A stretch of 64,000 bases of DNA from Oscheius dolichura (GCA_932521035.1 OW051492.1:3410001-3474000), one strand, 5' to 3'. Shown: positions 36,301-49,300, numbered from the stretch's first letter. Notes: generated from the sequence alone by a model not told the origin. Numbers and translations are program-made.

Positions 36301-39179
36301 TCTGAAATCTCAAACCTTCTTCTCAAAAAGATGATCTACCCGCTGTCCAACCCGGTCCAAATCCACGTCTCCGGGAACTTTGTCCTCAGACGGGGCGGAG
36401 CAGCGTTGTTCCCCCCAAAACCGCCAGTAGCTGCCTGTGCCGGAGGAGCTGCGAATGCCATGGCCTCTGCTTCCATTATCATTGGCATGACTGTAGACAA
36501 AACAAAAACATACGTTCGTCTTGGACACTCTCTTCCTCACTTTTGGGCATTGGCTCCTCGTGGAGATAGGCATCAGTAAGGACCAGAAGGCCAGAGTTCT
36601 CGAAGATGCCGGCAGCGTCCTGGCCGCCGATGCCCCACCACCAAATGGATCGCTTCTTCCGCTCCAGGACCTGGCTTTCTTCGGCATAGTCGTTCGAATA
36701 ACCTGTTGCATCGTAGTCTTCGAGGTCTCCCGTTATCTGTTGGAAGAGAATATATATTAGAACAAATGATTACCAATTCCTCGGTGATGTCATTGCCCGC
36801 CTTCAGGAGGAGGATGGATTGATCAACAGCCAGGAGGCCGACATACGAATGGGGGTCGGCTCGAACTTTGAAGTAGACATCAGTTCCCGGCTCGGCTTCC
36901 TCCGTGTCAATGGAAAGAGACACCTTGTTTTAGAATATCCCATCCACTCTGAAATCCGTGGCGTCTACCAGGATCTCTTGATTGCCGTTCCGCACGGCGT
37001 AGACAACAAGACGCGACTTTGGAGCCATCTGGAAGACGTTCTTCAACTGTAGGAAAATGAAAAACCTGGCTAGTCGTCGAGAATGTCACTGTCCCTTCAA
37101 GAGAAGTCATTTTAAGTTGCTTGGAAAGGACCATAGAGCCTCGGGACATCACCTAGAGCCACTTATCTTCGAGCCGTCACCTGCCTCACCTGGTAGATAA
37201 CAGCTGGTAGCCTCTCTGTCGTTTTAATAGTGAATGACATCTTCTCTCCAGCTCTTACAGTGTCAGTGTTCTTTTGTCTCACCTGAGGCCATTCTTTCCT
37301 CCCCTACAGTATCACTCACTTGGATAAAAGACGAGGAAGGCGACTTACTGGCATCCAGATAGGCAGTACAGGAGATAAGATCTGTAAAGTTGTTCCTACC
37401 AGTCGGATCATAACGAGCCTAAAAAGAGCTATAAAAGACGTGTGGGAGAGGTTGGCTTACTTCAATTCTGCCGGAGGTGGCGTTTAGAGGAGGACGGACT
37501 GTGATCATCTTCGTTCCGTGGCCATCCACTTGGATGACTTCCGTCTTCTTGATTTCCGGCTGAGCAGTCACATTTTCGTCATAGGGATAGTAGTAGATCG
37601 TTGTTATCTGAAATCATCCCCTTCACCTTAAATAGCCATACAGAAATTGGGTCAGGAGGCCCGCCTTGACTCCTCCCGATGCCTGGCCAACTATTCTTCA
37701 ACCCACCTCGACCATCTTGTTCACATCTGCCTTCACCGGGGTGTCATCCTGATATTTCAGAGAGACCAAAACGTTGTAAGGCAGTCCGGGCTTGTAACTG
37801 TCTCCCATCTTCTCCACCTCCAATTTCACGGCATGGGCATACGAATGCAAACTGGCTGTTCCATTCCTTTCCACGCCGGTCAAGCCCTCCACTACCTTGG
37901 CGGTCACCTTGATCTCGCTGTATTCATAGAGAAGGCCATGCTTCAGCAGTTCCCCGTTGTCAAAGGTGACAGTGGCCTTTCCATTCAGCAGAGTTGTCGT
38001 CCTCTCGACAGGAGCTTCCGTGACTCGGCCATCTTCGTCGGTCTCCGGTCGCCATGGGGGATACCTCGGCTCGACGACTACCGCCACCTTCCCGGCCACT
38101 CCTTTCCCATAGGTGTATTTAGCCTCAACGAGGATAGGTAGATTCTCCTTCGTTGTGATAAAAGGAGGAGGCCGGACAGTGACCTCGAATTTGGGGAGGA
38201 TGTACTGAAATTGACCGATGAAGTGGAAAACGGAGAGCATTACCTGGTCTACTGTGAAGCTCTTCTCATATTTTTGTCCTCCTTTAGGAGTGGCCTGGAT
38301 TGTCCAGTCGCCCAAAGGCGGCTCCGAGGCGAGCTCCAGCTGTCCCACAAAGACTCCTAATCAATATTTCTGTATTAGGGGGAGCCTCACCTTTAACCAG
38401 TGGCTGATCCAGTTGTTGTTTGATAATATTCTGATTGGGATCAATTATCCTGACAGAGACACTTCCATTTATAGGTAGGAGTTCCGGCGAGACATTGAGA
38501 ACTCGGTAGTTGACCACCTGTCCCGGTTTGTAGATGCCCTTGTCCGTTTGAATAAACGTAGACGTCGACTTCAACCGTAGGCTGAGGGGCTTCTCCTCCT
38601 CGAAGAGCTTTCTCGCCTTTTCTGTCTCTCCTCTAACATAAATCTGAACTCTTCTCCTTCCAGATAAAGAAGAAACCCTCACCTTATACTTCCGGTCAGC
38701 TGTCAACTGATCTCTTGCCCCACTTGGTAATGTCACTACTTGAGGAGTTCTCTTCTTGACCCCTTTAACCGTTTGGGAGACAACTGTGACATTTCCCGTT
38801 GTTCTGATCTCCAAGCGGACGGTGTGTTTCTCTTCAGAGGATCGGAGAATATTCACAGAGATGGCATACGGCAGGCCGGGGCGGATTACCTTCGGGGCAG
38901 TGATCAAATAAGTTCCGGGACTGAAAGAGGCTTGCCTTTTTAGTTCGACCCGTGTTGTAACAAGGCTACGTCAACCGGGGACAGCCTGTCCTAAGTTCAA
39001 ATGGCAACCGTGTCAATAAGAGATGGACAGACTTTGGTCTCTCTCACACTTGGAAACAACAAGAGGACGAGATGAATAACTCACTGGCTGGTGACTGTAC
39101 TGGACGGCTCAGTTGACTCGATCTCCCCATTTGAAGACAGGCAAGAGGACACCAAAATAAAGAAGAAAAGTCGCCTCAT
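33334..39179 (-). CDS. Thioester-containing protein, alpha-2-macroglobulin/TEP family
   Basis: Secreted thioester protein of roughly 1,500 residues; relatives trap proteases or opsonise microbes. The ATG at 39179 opens a signal peptide ([16 protein letters not shown]). Macroglobulin domains follow, with typical blocks: [42 protein letters not shown] (MG6) and [20 protein letters not shown] bait-like region contains [12 protein letters not shown], a possible furin site. The thioester motif is intact: [20 protein letters not shown] at about 35451-35517, with GCGEQ at 35495-35509. The thioester domain continues with [29 protein letters not shown] and [20 protein letters not shown]. The receptor-binding-type C-terminus has [17 protein letters not shown] and [11 protein letters not shown], then a Cys-bearing end before the TGA at 33334. 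About twenty introns, mostly near 40 nt. Confidence 0.93.
33611..33640. repeat. Direct repeat, copy 2, in a TEP intron
   Basis: Second copy of the 30-bp segment at 32754-32783, in the same orientation. It lies in the roughly 380-nt intron before the exon that starts [12 protein letters not shown] of the TEP gene. Confidence 0.85.
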
Positions 39180-39478
39180 CGGAGTGGAAATAGGAGAGAT
39201 TCTGTCTAAGGGGAACAGGGAAAGGAAGACTGTGGGGAGGAGACAGCCCCTTTTTCAAACAGTGGTTGACCGAACAAGCAAGGACATCTCGCTTTCGCTG
39301 AACCGTCTCGCTAGGTTGTTTACCTCTGGGGAAAGCGGAACTGATCAAGACAAAAGATAGGTGCGAACTTATTGAACACAGCTATTTTTAGAGACACCTG
39401 GCTCTACACGGAGAATGCACCTGGCTCAGAGGAGGATGATAGGCGGAATCCAGGAGGTCAGATAGGAATAGAGATTTA
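39180..39478. other. Short intergenic stretch
   Basis: Upstream region of the TEP gene and end of the first innexin gene. No further feature is seen. Confidence 0.4.
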
Positions 39479-39481
39479 TTA
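39474..39481 (-). terminator. Poly(A) signal overlapping the innexin stop codon
   Basis: On the minus strand the end of the coding region reads GACTAATAAATC, so the AATAAA signal starts within the TAA stop codon. If it is used, the 3' untranslated region is only about 20 nt long. Confidence 0.5.
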
Positions 39482-40890
39482 GTCTTTTTTGTCGATGTAT
39501 TCATCCCAGAGGGGTTTGATGAAGTCGGCTGCCTGATAGATGGTGGCATTCTCTTCTATCAAATGGAGAAGAGTCACGCCGTCCGTCTTGAGGATCTTCT
39601 GCCGGAAGCGGGACACGTCGGCCCAGTGGTCTTGGGTAAAACATTGCTGAATTCTCTTTGTTATTTAGGAGACAGGGAGGAGGACGGACCACGACTCGTT
39701 GAATGAAGAAGTCCTGCCGTCCCCCGGTGAGGCGGGAGAACCATTTGAGGAGGTTGACAAAACTGATGATCAGGAGAAAGACGAACCACCACCAGATGAA
39801 GACGAAGACCTTCTCATTGAACATATTTATCTGGAAGAAGGGAGGATAGGACGGGAGGAGGGAGGACCGTACCATTAGGACACACTGGAGAGACCATTTG
39901 TGGACCTGGCCCAGCTCGCGCACTTCGAAATCACAGAAGGTCACCTAAAGAAGGGGAATGAGACTGGCTACCGTATCCAAGGGGATCATTCTCAGGAAAG
40001 GATCTTATTCCCCAATAGGCACAAGAAGACCTACCCTTGGAAATGCTCCACTCTCCTGCCACTGTCGTCCTCGAAGGGCGTCTACCACAACGGACAGTCC
40101 AAACGGGTAGAAGACATCTCCAAAAATGATCCTGAAATAATTTGTCTCCCTCATAAACGGCCATTCTTTTGGAGTCTTCATCGTATTCTACTGGTTGCAA
40201 ATAAAAAACTCACCTACCAGTCCAAGCTGAAGATCTGGAAGATGATCAGGGCGATGGAGACGAACTTGGTCAGGAGAAGGGTCAGCGTCAGCCGACGGCC
40301 CCACTGCCAGGCATCCTTGGCCTTCTGTGGGGTGATGAGCGGCTTGAACTCGCTGGCTATTTCATTCTTGGCCGCTTTACGTGACTCTACAGTGACTATG
40401 GACAGCGAGATGCCTTGGATGGCTTGTAGCCTCTTCCAGAGGAAACGAGGCAAGTAGAGGATAAGGGCTTCGACGGCCAGGATGACGGGCACCCACTGGA
40501 AAAGAAGAGGCTTGTATTATAGATGAGGATAGCCACCTGGTACCATCTGAGAGCCTGGTCGTAGCGTCTCTCCTCCTTGGGCAGATTCGACCGGTTGTCG
40601 TGGACAAAGTAGGTATTCTCTATGAAACAATACGACTCGGCATACTGCTCCCAGCCTTCCTAAAAGATGTCTTATTAATTGGAAGAGGACAGTAAACAGA
40701 CCCCGAATTGATTAGGAGTCCAGCATTGTAGCGGTTGGCCGACGTAGTTCTTCGCGAAGAAGAGTGCCGATCCGGCACACAGTACCCAGATAGAGTACAT
40801 GTACTTGACCCGGTCCGTCGTATCCAGGTCGTACGTCGTGTCGAACTTCTCGTGGACTTTCCCCTGCACGAATTTGACGAAATCCGCCAT
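39479..40890 (-). CDS. Innexin (gap-junction channel), copy A
   Basis: Four-pass gap-junction protein of about 390 residues; innexins form cell-cell channels or hemichannels. From the ATG at 40890 it reads MADFVKFVQGKVHEKFDTTY. The family block AKNYVGQPLQCWTPNQFG follows with the first loop cysteine, then YAESYCFIENTYFV with the second. The TM2 signature is RWYQWVPVILAVEALILYLP; the usual YYQW is WYQW here. Extracellular loop 2 has FCDFEVRELGQVHKWSLQCV (two more cysteines), then NMFNEKVFVFIWWWFVFLL as TM4. The cytosolic tail ends DEYIDKKD. Introns are 40-45 nt with canonical ends. The gene starts 155 bp downstream of innexin B on the same strand. Confidence 0.95.
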
Positions 40891-41045
40891 CTAAAATGAG
40901 ATTAAAACGAAGAATGAGAGGCAAATTGAAGATATGGAACTGGATATCCAGTAAATAAGGAAAATAGAATAGGGGAGGAGGAGTTTTCTTTATTATTTTG
41001 ACAGATCACATGGCGATGAAAGAGACGAGAGAAGGGGGAGGGCAG

Positions 41046-42761
41046 TTAGAGAGAAGCGGTGGGGGCGCCTGAAAGCTGGCTGTCAGTATGTAGAGGCGAG
41101 GACAAACTGGGATAATTCTCATCAAAACTGGACAGACTCAAGTCGTGGACCTCCTCCGGGGTAGGCGAGAACTCGGGCAGAGCGCCTCGTGGATAAACTG
41201 ATTTGACCGGGGTCGTGAGGCCTGACACACCTCGTCTGAACCCACGCTTCCCGCCGAATTACTGACCTTTTTTCTTCAACAACTGGGTATGATCGTCGCC
41301 GTCGTCGCTGGCCACCTCGGATCCCATGCCCTCTTTGAATTTGTATTGCCAGAGCTGGGTGAAGAGGGCCGTCGACTGCAGCCGGCCGGCATTGTGGTCG
41401 AGCAGCCGGAGGACAAGGACTCCGTCGTCCTTCAACACGTCCCGGTAGAAGCGGTCCTCCATTTCGGAATTTCCCTCCTCTATTTCGGAGTCTTCTCTCA
41501 ATTTATGGATGAAGGTTGTGCGGGCGGCAGTGGAGAAGCGGGACCACAGCCAGAAGAAGAAGTTGATGGTGGTGAAGAAGAGGACAAAGGCCAGCCACCA
41601 CCAGATGAAGATGAAGATCTTCTCGTTGAACATATTCACCTGGAAGAGGCTTCTGTTCACCATTTTCTTGAAAGAATATACCTGGAGGACGCACTGAATG
41701 GTCCAGTTGTTGATGTTCCCCATCTCGCGGACAGTTATGTCACAAAAGGCCACCTAAAATGAGGATTACTGTAAGAAGAGGAGGACACCGTACCCTGGGG
41801 AAGTGGCCACTCTCCTGCCAGTGTCGGCCATTGATCAAGTCGAACAGGATACCCATTCCCCAGAGGACGTAGCCAGTTCCCAGGAAATGGTTCAAAAAGT
41901 AGAATTGAAGCATAAGATTCAGCCAGACGAGGATCTTCATGACGATGTACAGATTGAAGAGAGATTTGCCGTAGCGCAGGGCACCGGAGCCGACATACTC
42001 CGCCTTGTGTTCCAATGTTTGGGCGAGGAACATCAGTTGCTTGCCCTTCTTCTCGTCCATCTTCTTTTGGGAGACACGGGCAGCCGTCATCATGTCGGAC
42101 AACGCGAGGCCACTGTACGTGGACAGGCCACGCCAGATGCCACGGGGCAGGTAGAAGAAGAAGGCCATCACGGAGAGGATGAACGGCACCCACTGAAAAG
42201 GAGGCAGATTAGATGGGGCATTTATCCCATTTTTAGAGAACTGCCCTTGATGGATACCCCCAAAATTCCTGTCCTCCCGCCCAGCCATTGTCGGGCCTCT
42301 CGTCCCCACCTCCTCCCCAAACTCCCATAAATAAATAAATACCTGATAGTAGATCATTTCCATGTCTTCCCTTTTGTTGACTTCCGGTAGTGCGGTGTTA
42401 TTCATCGGCACAAAGTATGTATTCTCCACGAAGCAATAGCTCTCGGCGAAGCCCTCCCACGGGTCCTTCCACTGGTTCGGAACCCAACACTGTAGCGGCT
42501 CTCCCACATAGTTCTTAGCGAAGATGGTCAGAGCAAAGGCCAGCAGGAGATAGATAGTAGTCACCTGAATTTTTCTCATTGGAGAAGGGCAGAGAACAGG
42601 AAGACTCACGTAGTTCAGCCGATCCACCGAGTCATCGTCGTGGGTCGACTTGATCTGCTTCAAGTAGCTGCCAACTTCTCTGGCCCACTGAAGAAATCAA
42701 ACATTTATGGGGAAATTAAACGGGGATGAGAGAAGAAATTGCTACAGAAACTTACCGACAT
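41046..42761 (-). CDS. Innexin (gap-junction channel), copy B
   Basis: Innexin of about 480 residues with complete family layout. A micro-exon carries only ATG TCG (42761-42756), followed by WAREVGSYLKQIKSTHDDD. Loop 1 is FAKNYVGEPLQCWVPNQWKD and FAESYCFVENTYFVP, TM2 begins YYQWVPFILSVMAFFFYLP, and loop 2 is FCDITVREMGNINNWTIQCV. TM4 is NEKIFIFIWWWLAFVLFF. The cytosolic C-terminus is long, acidic and serine/proline-rich (PEFSPTPEEVHDLSLSSF), ending PTASL at 41046. A 36-nt intron near the tail is needed to keep the frame. The start is 140 bp from the divergent coiled-coil gene at 42901, so the promoter may be shared. Confidence 0.95.
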
Positions 42762-42900
42762 TGTGAGGAGGACGGTGAATGGCCGTTATCTGGAGAAGGC
42801 GGACGAAGGGTTGGCAATTCGCCGGGCTGATAACGGGGAGAGGTTCTGTCCCACTGCCTATCTCTCGCAGGCGCTACAGACTTCTAACCGAGCCGGGAAC

Positions 42901-43250
42901 ATGGACGCGCTACTCGCCGTCGTTGCCAAACTCGGCAATCCCAGGTAAGCCATTTGAAAGTCTCCTTTTTCTTTTAATTCCGACTGTAGACTGTAACTTG
43001 GAACAGGGGCAGGTAAACGTTGGGGGATTGCAGGTCCCAAAAGGAAGAAGACGAGACCAAGGCGCTCAAGGGGCGTAAGGAACAACTTACAGGCAAACTC
43101 GCCACTCTAGAGGAGAAAAGGCAAAACGCCAAAGCTGATCTCGCTGCTCTGCGCAAGATTATGGCAGAGATCAACGCCATTCTCGTCAATCTCACCGAAA
43201 TCGAGGAGATCCTCGAGGCGGCAGAAGCCGAGGGCGAGATATCTCTCTAG
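42901..43250 (+). CDS. Small coiled-coil protein of unknown function
   Basis: Two exons (42901-42944 and 43034-43250) join in phase to an 86-residue protein: MDALLAVVAKLGNPRSQKEE, then charged heptad-like sequence TKALKGRKEQLTGKLATLEE and KRQNAKADLAALRKIMAEIN, ending LEAAEAEGEISL. Almost the whole chain should be a helical coiled coil, so a role as a small complex subunit is plausible. No family was recognised. The frame is open upstream of the ATG, and an acceptor (ctctcgcag, about 42870) suggests a 5' exon. It sits between innexin B and the first visible exon of innexin C. Confidence 0.6.
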
Positions 43251-43358
43251 AGGCAGGGGATCTCATCCACCCTCTCTACCCTTATTAGTTAGACCTAGGA
43301 AATAGAGAACACTTCTATATAAAAAGATAAGACAAAAGATTTATTGGCTCGGTTTCAG

Positions 43359-46300
43359 GTATGAAGAGGACAAGGTCGACTGGGCCAACTACCAGCTGAC
43401 GGCATACATGTTCGCCATCTCCTCCATTATCATCACCTCTTATGTGAGTTCGCCACCTTATTTTATGAGGTCTCAAGAAAATGGCCCGGCGGTATCCGAG
43501 GAATATGAGAATAATAGGTCCCCTAGTCTTTCCGAGGTCTTATTGGAAGATCTCCCAACCCAATCACGGCCTTGGTTCAATTTCCCCCTCCATTGGTCAT
43601 CTATCTCAAAACAAAACGGCCAAATCCTCCAAATTAGAAGAATCTGCAGAAAGCGAGCATCTGTCCTCCTGCCAAAAAAGCGTGTAATTGCCCTCCTCGA
43701 TTTTGATGGTAAATGGCCTCGAAGAGGGTTAGCATTTGATCCGCCTACTCTTTTTCGAAACCCACCCACGCGGAATAATTTGGCCCGTCCCCCCTCACCT
43801 CAGTTGAGTCATTAATTTTGTGATAAAACTGATAATGACACTGAGTCAACAAGTTTTCCTCCTCTCTTGGGGGTAGGAGAAGAGTCCTGGCGACCTGGGG
43901 GACCAGAAGAATTTCGACATTTTGTTTCAGACTTATATGGGCTCGGCCCTCAAATGCTGGACACCGGCTGAGTTTCGTAAGGGATGGCAGGAATACGCCC
44001 GCGACTTCTGCCTGATTGAAAATACGTACTACGTGGCCATCGACGACCCCGAGATGCCCAACCACAAATACAGGGAGGAGAAGGAGATCCCCTACTACCA
44101 GGTACCGGCTAGGGGAGGGAATGCCTAGAGAGAACATGTTCAGTGGGTGCCCTTCGTATTGGTGACGCTGGCCTTCCTCTGGTACATTCCCCACCTCTTC
44201 TGGAGGAGTTTCAACTGGTGGAGCGGGATCCAAGTACGGGCCATCGTCAGTGCAGCCTCCAAACTACCAACAGATGAAGAGGTGAGCCATTATAACAGCA
44301 ACTAATTGGGAGACACTGGATCTTGAGGGCAAGTTCAAGTCTCTGATATTTGAACGCCACTCTGCCCTATCGGAGGATAAGATGGGGGCAGAACGCCGGC
44401 CTCGTTTGCGCACTGTGGGGATGAGCACGTGCATCGAAATACCAAAGGGCCAGAAGTTTTGTGTCTAACCCAAGAAGGCATGGGACTGCCTTAAGTAGGG
44501 AAGGGAGAAGTTGGCCGCCTGCTGGGTCGACTGCTGGCTGATGCCACCCCCTCCTGGCTTCTTGGGAAAAAGCGGCGGCGACATCATCTTGTGGAATACG
44601 GTATTGTGGAGATACGAGAGGACGCCTTCTGGCCACATTTTGGTTAGAACAATGTCTCGCTTTCTCGAACTCTTGTAAAGGACCGTCTGGCCGTGGCCAT
44701 TTCTGGTCAGAACCAGTCTGCTTCCGAATTTCCCCCGTTCCGCTTCTCAAAATACGGCCATTCATCTTTCGTCTTCCATGGGTGCCTGTTGTGGTGTCAG
44801 TTTCTGCTACTCTTCTCGTATCTCGTTGTCTTGTTTTTAGAAGAAGATGAAGAAGGCGGTAGTCGCGCCAGTGCAGGAGAAGCCATCGGCTGTCCCTCTG
44901 CCAGCGCCCAAGCCAAAGCGCGACCTGCCGATACCGCCTGTCAAATTTGAAGATGAAATTCCTGAAAACGACCAGCTGATGTCCGATGCGGATAAGAAAG
45001 ACACAGCCGAGAATAAGAAGGTCATGGACACGGCAGCCTATCATTCCGGACTCTACGTGGACCGCTTCATCTGGGCGCAGTTCACCAGCTGCCCCGGCGG
45101 CGATGAGCCGAAGGAATTGGAGAAGAACGAGGAGGACAAGAAGGAGAAGTGACCGGCCACCAGGAGCAGCCGAACAAATGCTAATTACTGTTATTAACAA
45201 GACTACCTGCAGTCTCCGAAAAGAATAAATAGCATCGCTTCTACTTCTGCGAACAGTTGTCCTCGATGCGGGAAGAGGACGACAAGGAGACGATGGTTGC
45301 ACAACACGGCCTGGTCTTGGCCACTTCTTGGCATTTTCTCCCTTCCATTTACCCAAGAGACTGTAATCGGTCATCAAGTCCGGGCAAACAGCCGATTTCT
45401 CTGAGAAGAGTCACCCATCCTGTTGAGCCTAGTTTCAGTCAAACCTAGCCTTCTAGAGCAGGCCAAAAGCAGCCTTTCCAATATTTTGACCTTTCCCGCT
45501 CGTATGCCATATCGACCGGATTGCTAAATATTCCCGGCGGGTCTTGAAGCCCTTCTTGAGACCAGTCTATAAGAGGAAATCCAAGTGTATAGAGATGGCC
45601 AATAGGAAGAGACGCTGTCTCGGCAGTTTGCCCGTAACTGGCGGCGTCGGTCATAAGATTGTGGGAATATTTCCTCACTACAGCTTTCCCCCTCCCCTCT
45701 TTACAAAGAAGACTCCCCCAGTGGCCAAAGAAAGAGGCAGAATGGTCTTGAAAATCTTTATTTTTCTCCATCTCGGTCGAAAGCGGAAATTTCAATATTG
45801 AAGGTCACAAACGGAGCCTGTACACCAGTACCTGAAGACGGTCAATTGAATTCTTCTAATTTGAACAAATCTTACCGATCCTTACTTTTAAAATAGTACC
45901 CGATGTGCCAGCTATTTGGAAGAAATCGACTTCGTTTTCGCAATCCCTGGCAAAATTGTTGTAGCCCTATAAAAGCTTGGAGAATGTCCTCTTCATGGGG
46001 GGATTACTTACGTTGTATAGATTGAAGAGACATGCTGTTGGATGTCTATGGGAAGCGGATCGAGAGAGTCGTCAGTTCCTGGTGGGGCATCGTCCTAGAG
46101 ATTCTCCATCGAATAGTTGATGTTGCTAGAAGAACTCGTAAAATAGTGTGCGCCTTCTGGTCTTACCGACGGGAAGAGGGACGTCTTCGGAGGCAGAAGA
46201 AGTAACTACTGACTTCAAAAAAAAAGGAAGATGAGGTCCATATATGGAACCTGAAAATGGATAGGATTACTGAGAAATCTAGAAGTATAGAAAGTGGGAG

Positions 46301-49300
46301 AGAAGGCCGAGTAGTATCCCCTCCTTGTGGAGGTAGGCGGCGTCCCTCCCCCAGCTGCTATGGAGATGCCATTTCGAGAGGTTTATGGCATGAGAGCGGA
46401 TCGAGGGAGAGAGGGAGAGAACACACCATTTGTATAGATTCAGTCTGGGGGAAATGAGGGAGAGACGGAGCAATTTTCGACGTTTTTAACTATGATAACG
46501 GGTGATTTAGACCCCCGCGTCGGGGCTATTTGGTGACGCGGTTAATAACAGCTCGGTAATTTCAGTCGAGACGGGGGTATACGGTAGATGATGACGGCCG
46601 GAAATGAGAGAAAACGAGGGCCTCTTTTTATGGGAGGAGAGGGAATAGAGATGGTCTGTCTGACCTCGTCTTATATGTCGTGGGAGGCTGGGAGAGAGGC
46701 ACCGAATTATGATCAATAATAAAACCAATTCCCATACCGAATAGCCACCCATCGACGGCCAGAGAGGCGGCGGGAAGCAGAGCAGCTCATAAAATTTGAA
46801 TCCTATTACAATTTAATGGGATTTTATGTCCTAACAAAGATTGGGGACCGGGCAGCAAAATGAGGACGTAGCACACAAGTAATCTCTCCATGGAGTCAAC
46901 CAGAAAATATCTAGCGAAGTCCCTTGGACATCATTATTAAGCCATCATGCCTCCGCGAGAGGAGCTTCTAAAGATATTTCGGTGGATCTTGGGAAATCCT
47001 CCCCAGTTAGCCGTGGAGGGAGGACGGACGAGGGACTGCCACTAGGGGAAGCCGCCCCTTGGATTTTGAACTGCGAGAGGCAGTTCGCTCTCTCTTTCTT
47101 TCTTACTGTAAAAAGATATTTGGAGAGGCTCCCAACCAGGTCATATACTCTTGGGATAGTTCCCAGAACTGATGGTCAGCTTTATGGAGGAGGAGGGGGA
47201 GCGGGCCTTTGGAGAAGGGGAGGCTGGCATTGTCACAGGGTTGCTCTAAATGACACAGGAGAGGGGAGAGACACCGTGTTGTTGCGTTCTCAGTTGTATG
47301 CCACCTTCCCCCTGTCGAATATCAATGAGCTCGTGGTCGTCCCCAATAAATGAATCGTGGGAGGATGGCAGATTTGGCAGGGTGGCCGACCGAAATAAAT
47401 GACTGTCAATGTTAATTTTCTCCGGAGAACAGCTCTCAATTTCAGCAAAGACGCTCATCCAATTGCCTTTGAATAATTACCGCAAAATCCATTCATTTCC
47501 AGGTCCGTAGCAAGCAGCTGGACAAGATCTCGAACCACATCTACCGGAGTGCCTTTGACACGGACCGGCGACACCGGTCCGCCAGCGCCCTGACCCTCTT
47601 CTACTTCATCATGAAGGGTCTCTTCATCGTAAACATCGTCTTCCAACTCATCGTCCTTCATGTTTTCCTCGGGTTCGACTGGACCGACCTGTTCCGTAAG
47701 TTCTTTTTTTACAGTTTCACGGCCTGTTCTTGAAATGCAGCCCATGTTATTGCCTCCCGTTCCTGGGACAGTAGTATGGCGACCTGTTTGAATTTATTTG
47801 CACTGGCTTAGGTCAGGGTGATAGCAGAAAAAGAGGGGCTTATCGGTAGCTAGAAAGGCAGAAAAGGGGGAAGGGCAGGGGCTGGAAGAGAGGGGGCCGA
47901 TTATACCATGGGGAGAGACTAATGGCTCGAATAAAGCAGGGCATCTTATTGCTGTCATCCATTTTGTGGGAGGGTAATTCGTAGAAAGAGGGCAGAAAAA
48001 GGGGGAGGCTGTGTCGTGAGGGGAAGCACATAATCCTACCGTAGGAGAAGCCTTTTTCCCTTTGTTTTGAAAGGGATTTCGTTCGGTTGTCATGCGATCG
48101 TAGGACGAGATGGAGAGCAGGGGAAAGAGAGGAGAGAGAGAGGTCTCCATTTGGCAAGGAGTCAGAAAGTCTCCTGGCCTTTTATATTAACTGGACGAGT
48201 CGCTACAGACTGAATATACATTCCTCCCTGGGACGGCTTCAATGTGGACCCTCTTCTTCAACCTCTGAACCCTATTGTGCCCGACATGGCCAGAAGGGTA
48301 TCTGAACCTGGCCAGCACCCTAGCAGCTGTCTGTCCACTGCTAAACTACGTTCCTTGGAGTCAATTTGTCCATTTTCTCACCACCGTCTGTCCCATTGTC
48401 TTCTTCCCTTTTTCATAACCTTATTTACTCCCCTCTCCGGCTCCTTATCTCCCGTCCTCAGTGTACACGAGGCCCCGTCTACCCAAAACAGTACAGCCCT
48501 CTGCAGCCAGCCATTTGCTTATTTGATTTGGAACACATTCGAAGTTATCAGCAGCTGGCGGCGATAATGGCTTTAGCCCGGGGGAACAAGGGACTGTAAA
48601 TGTTGCCAAAATTCCCTTCTTATCGAAAAAGAGAGCTGGCAGGGGACGGGAAGGGGAACACTTGGAAATGTAGAGAGTTCAGGGTCGAGTTCAGGTCTCC
48701 GTCTGAGTTTTAACAGCGACTGGAAGTCGTCCGGTCTCTTCCCCCGGACGACGATGTGTGACTTCACCATCCGGAACAAGGGCAACATGCAGAGCTACTC
48801 GATCCAGTGTGTCCTGGCCCAGAACATGTTCAACGAGAAGATATTCCTCGTCCTCTTCTACTGGATCCTGTTCCTCTTCCTGGTCTGTTCCCTTCTTTTT
48901 TGAGGAAAGAAGACTGTTCAGATTACTATTGGAAATGCCTTTATCTGGCTCAAACAGACCTTTTTGAGCAGTGATCGGATTGCCTATGCCGAGAGGATGC
49001 TTGCCAGCCAGGGAGTCGGCAGACCCAGGCAGTCATCCTCCGAGAAGGCTTACAACCATGCTCTGGTAAGTCCAGCTTCCATTCGGGGCCTCTCTATTTC
49101 CCGGTTCAAATGAATACCAAGTTACCGTAACCCAGCACAAAGAGCGGCACAGGAGGGCCGCCTGTCCTCCGCTGTCCCAGGAGCATTTTATAAGGGAAAT
49201 CTCCCCCGAGGGAGGTGGGCAGGCAAGTGGCCACCAGAGCGGGAATGAGCCACCTAATCAAAATTCTCGTTTTCAGAGCAATTGGGAAGACTTCTTGAAA

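Noticed and set aside
44367-45377. A 336-codon open frame on the minus strand
   Set aside because: It is antisense to the better supported plus-strand gene at 44847-45152. It has no splice logic, its composition is rich in Arg/Leu as expected of a shadow frame, and it shows no family block.
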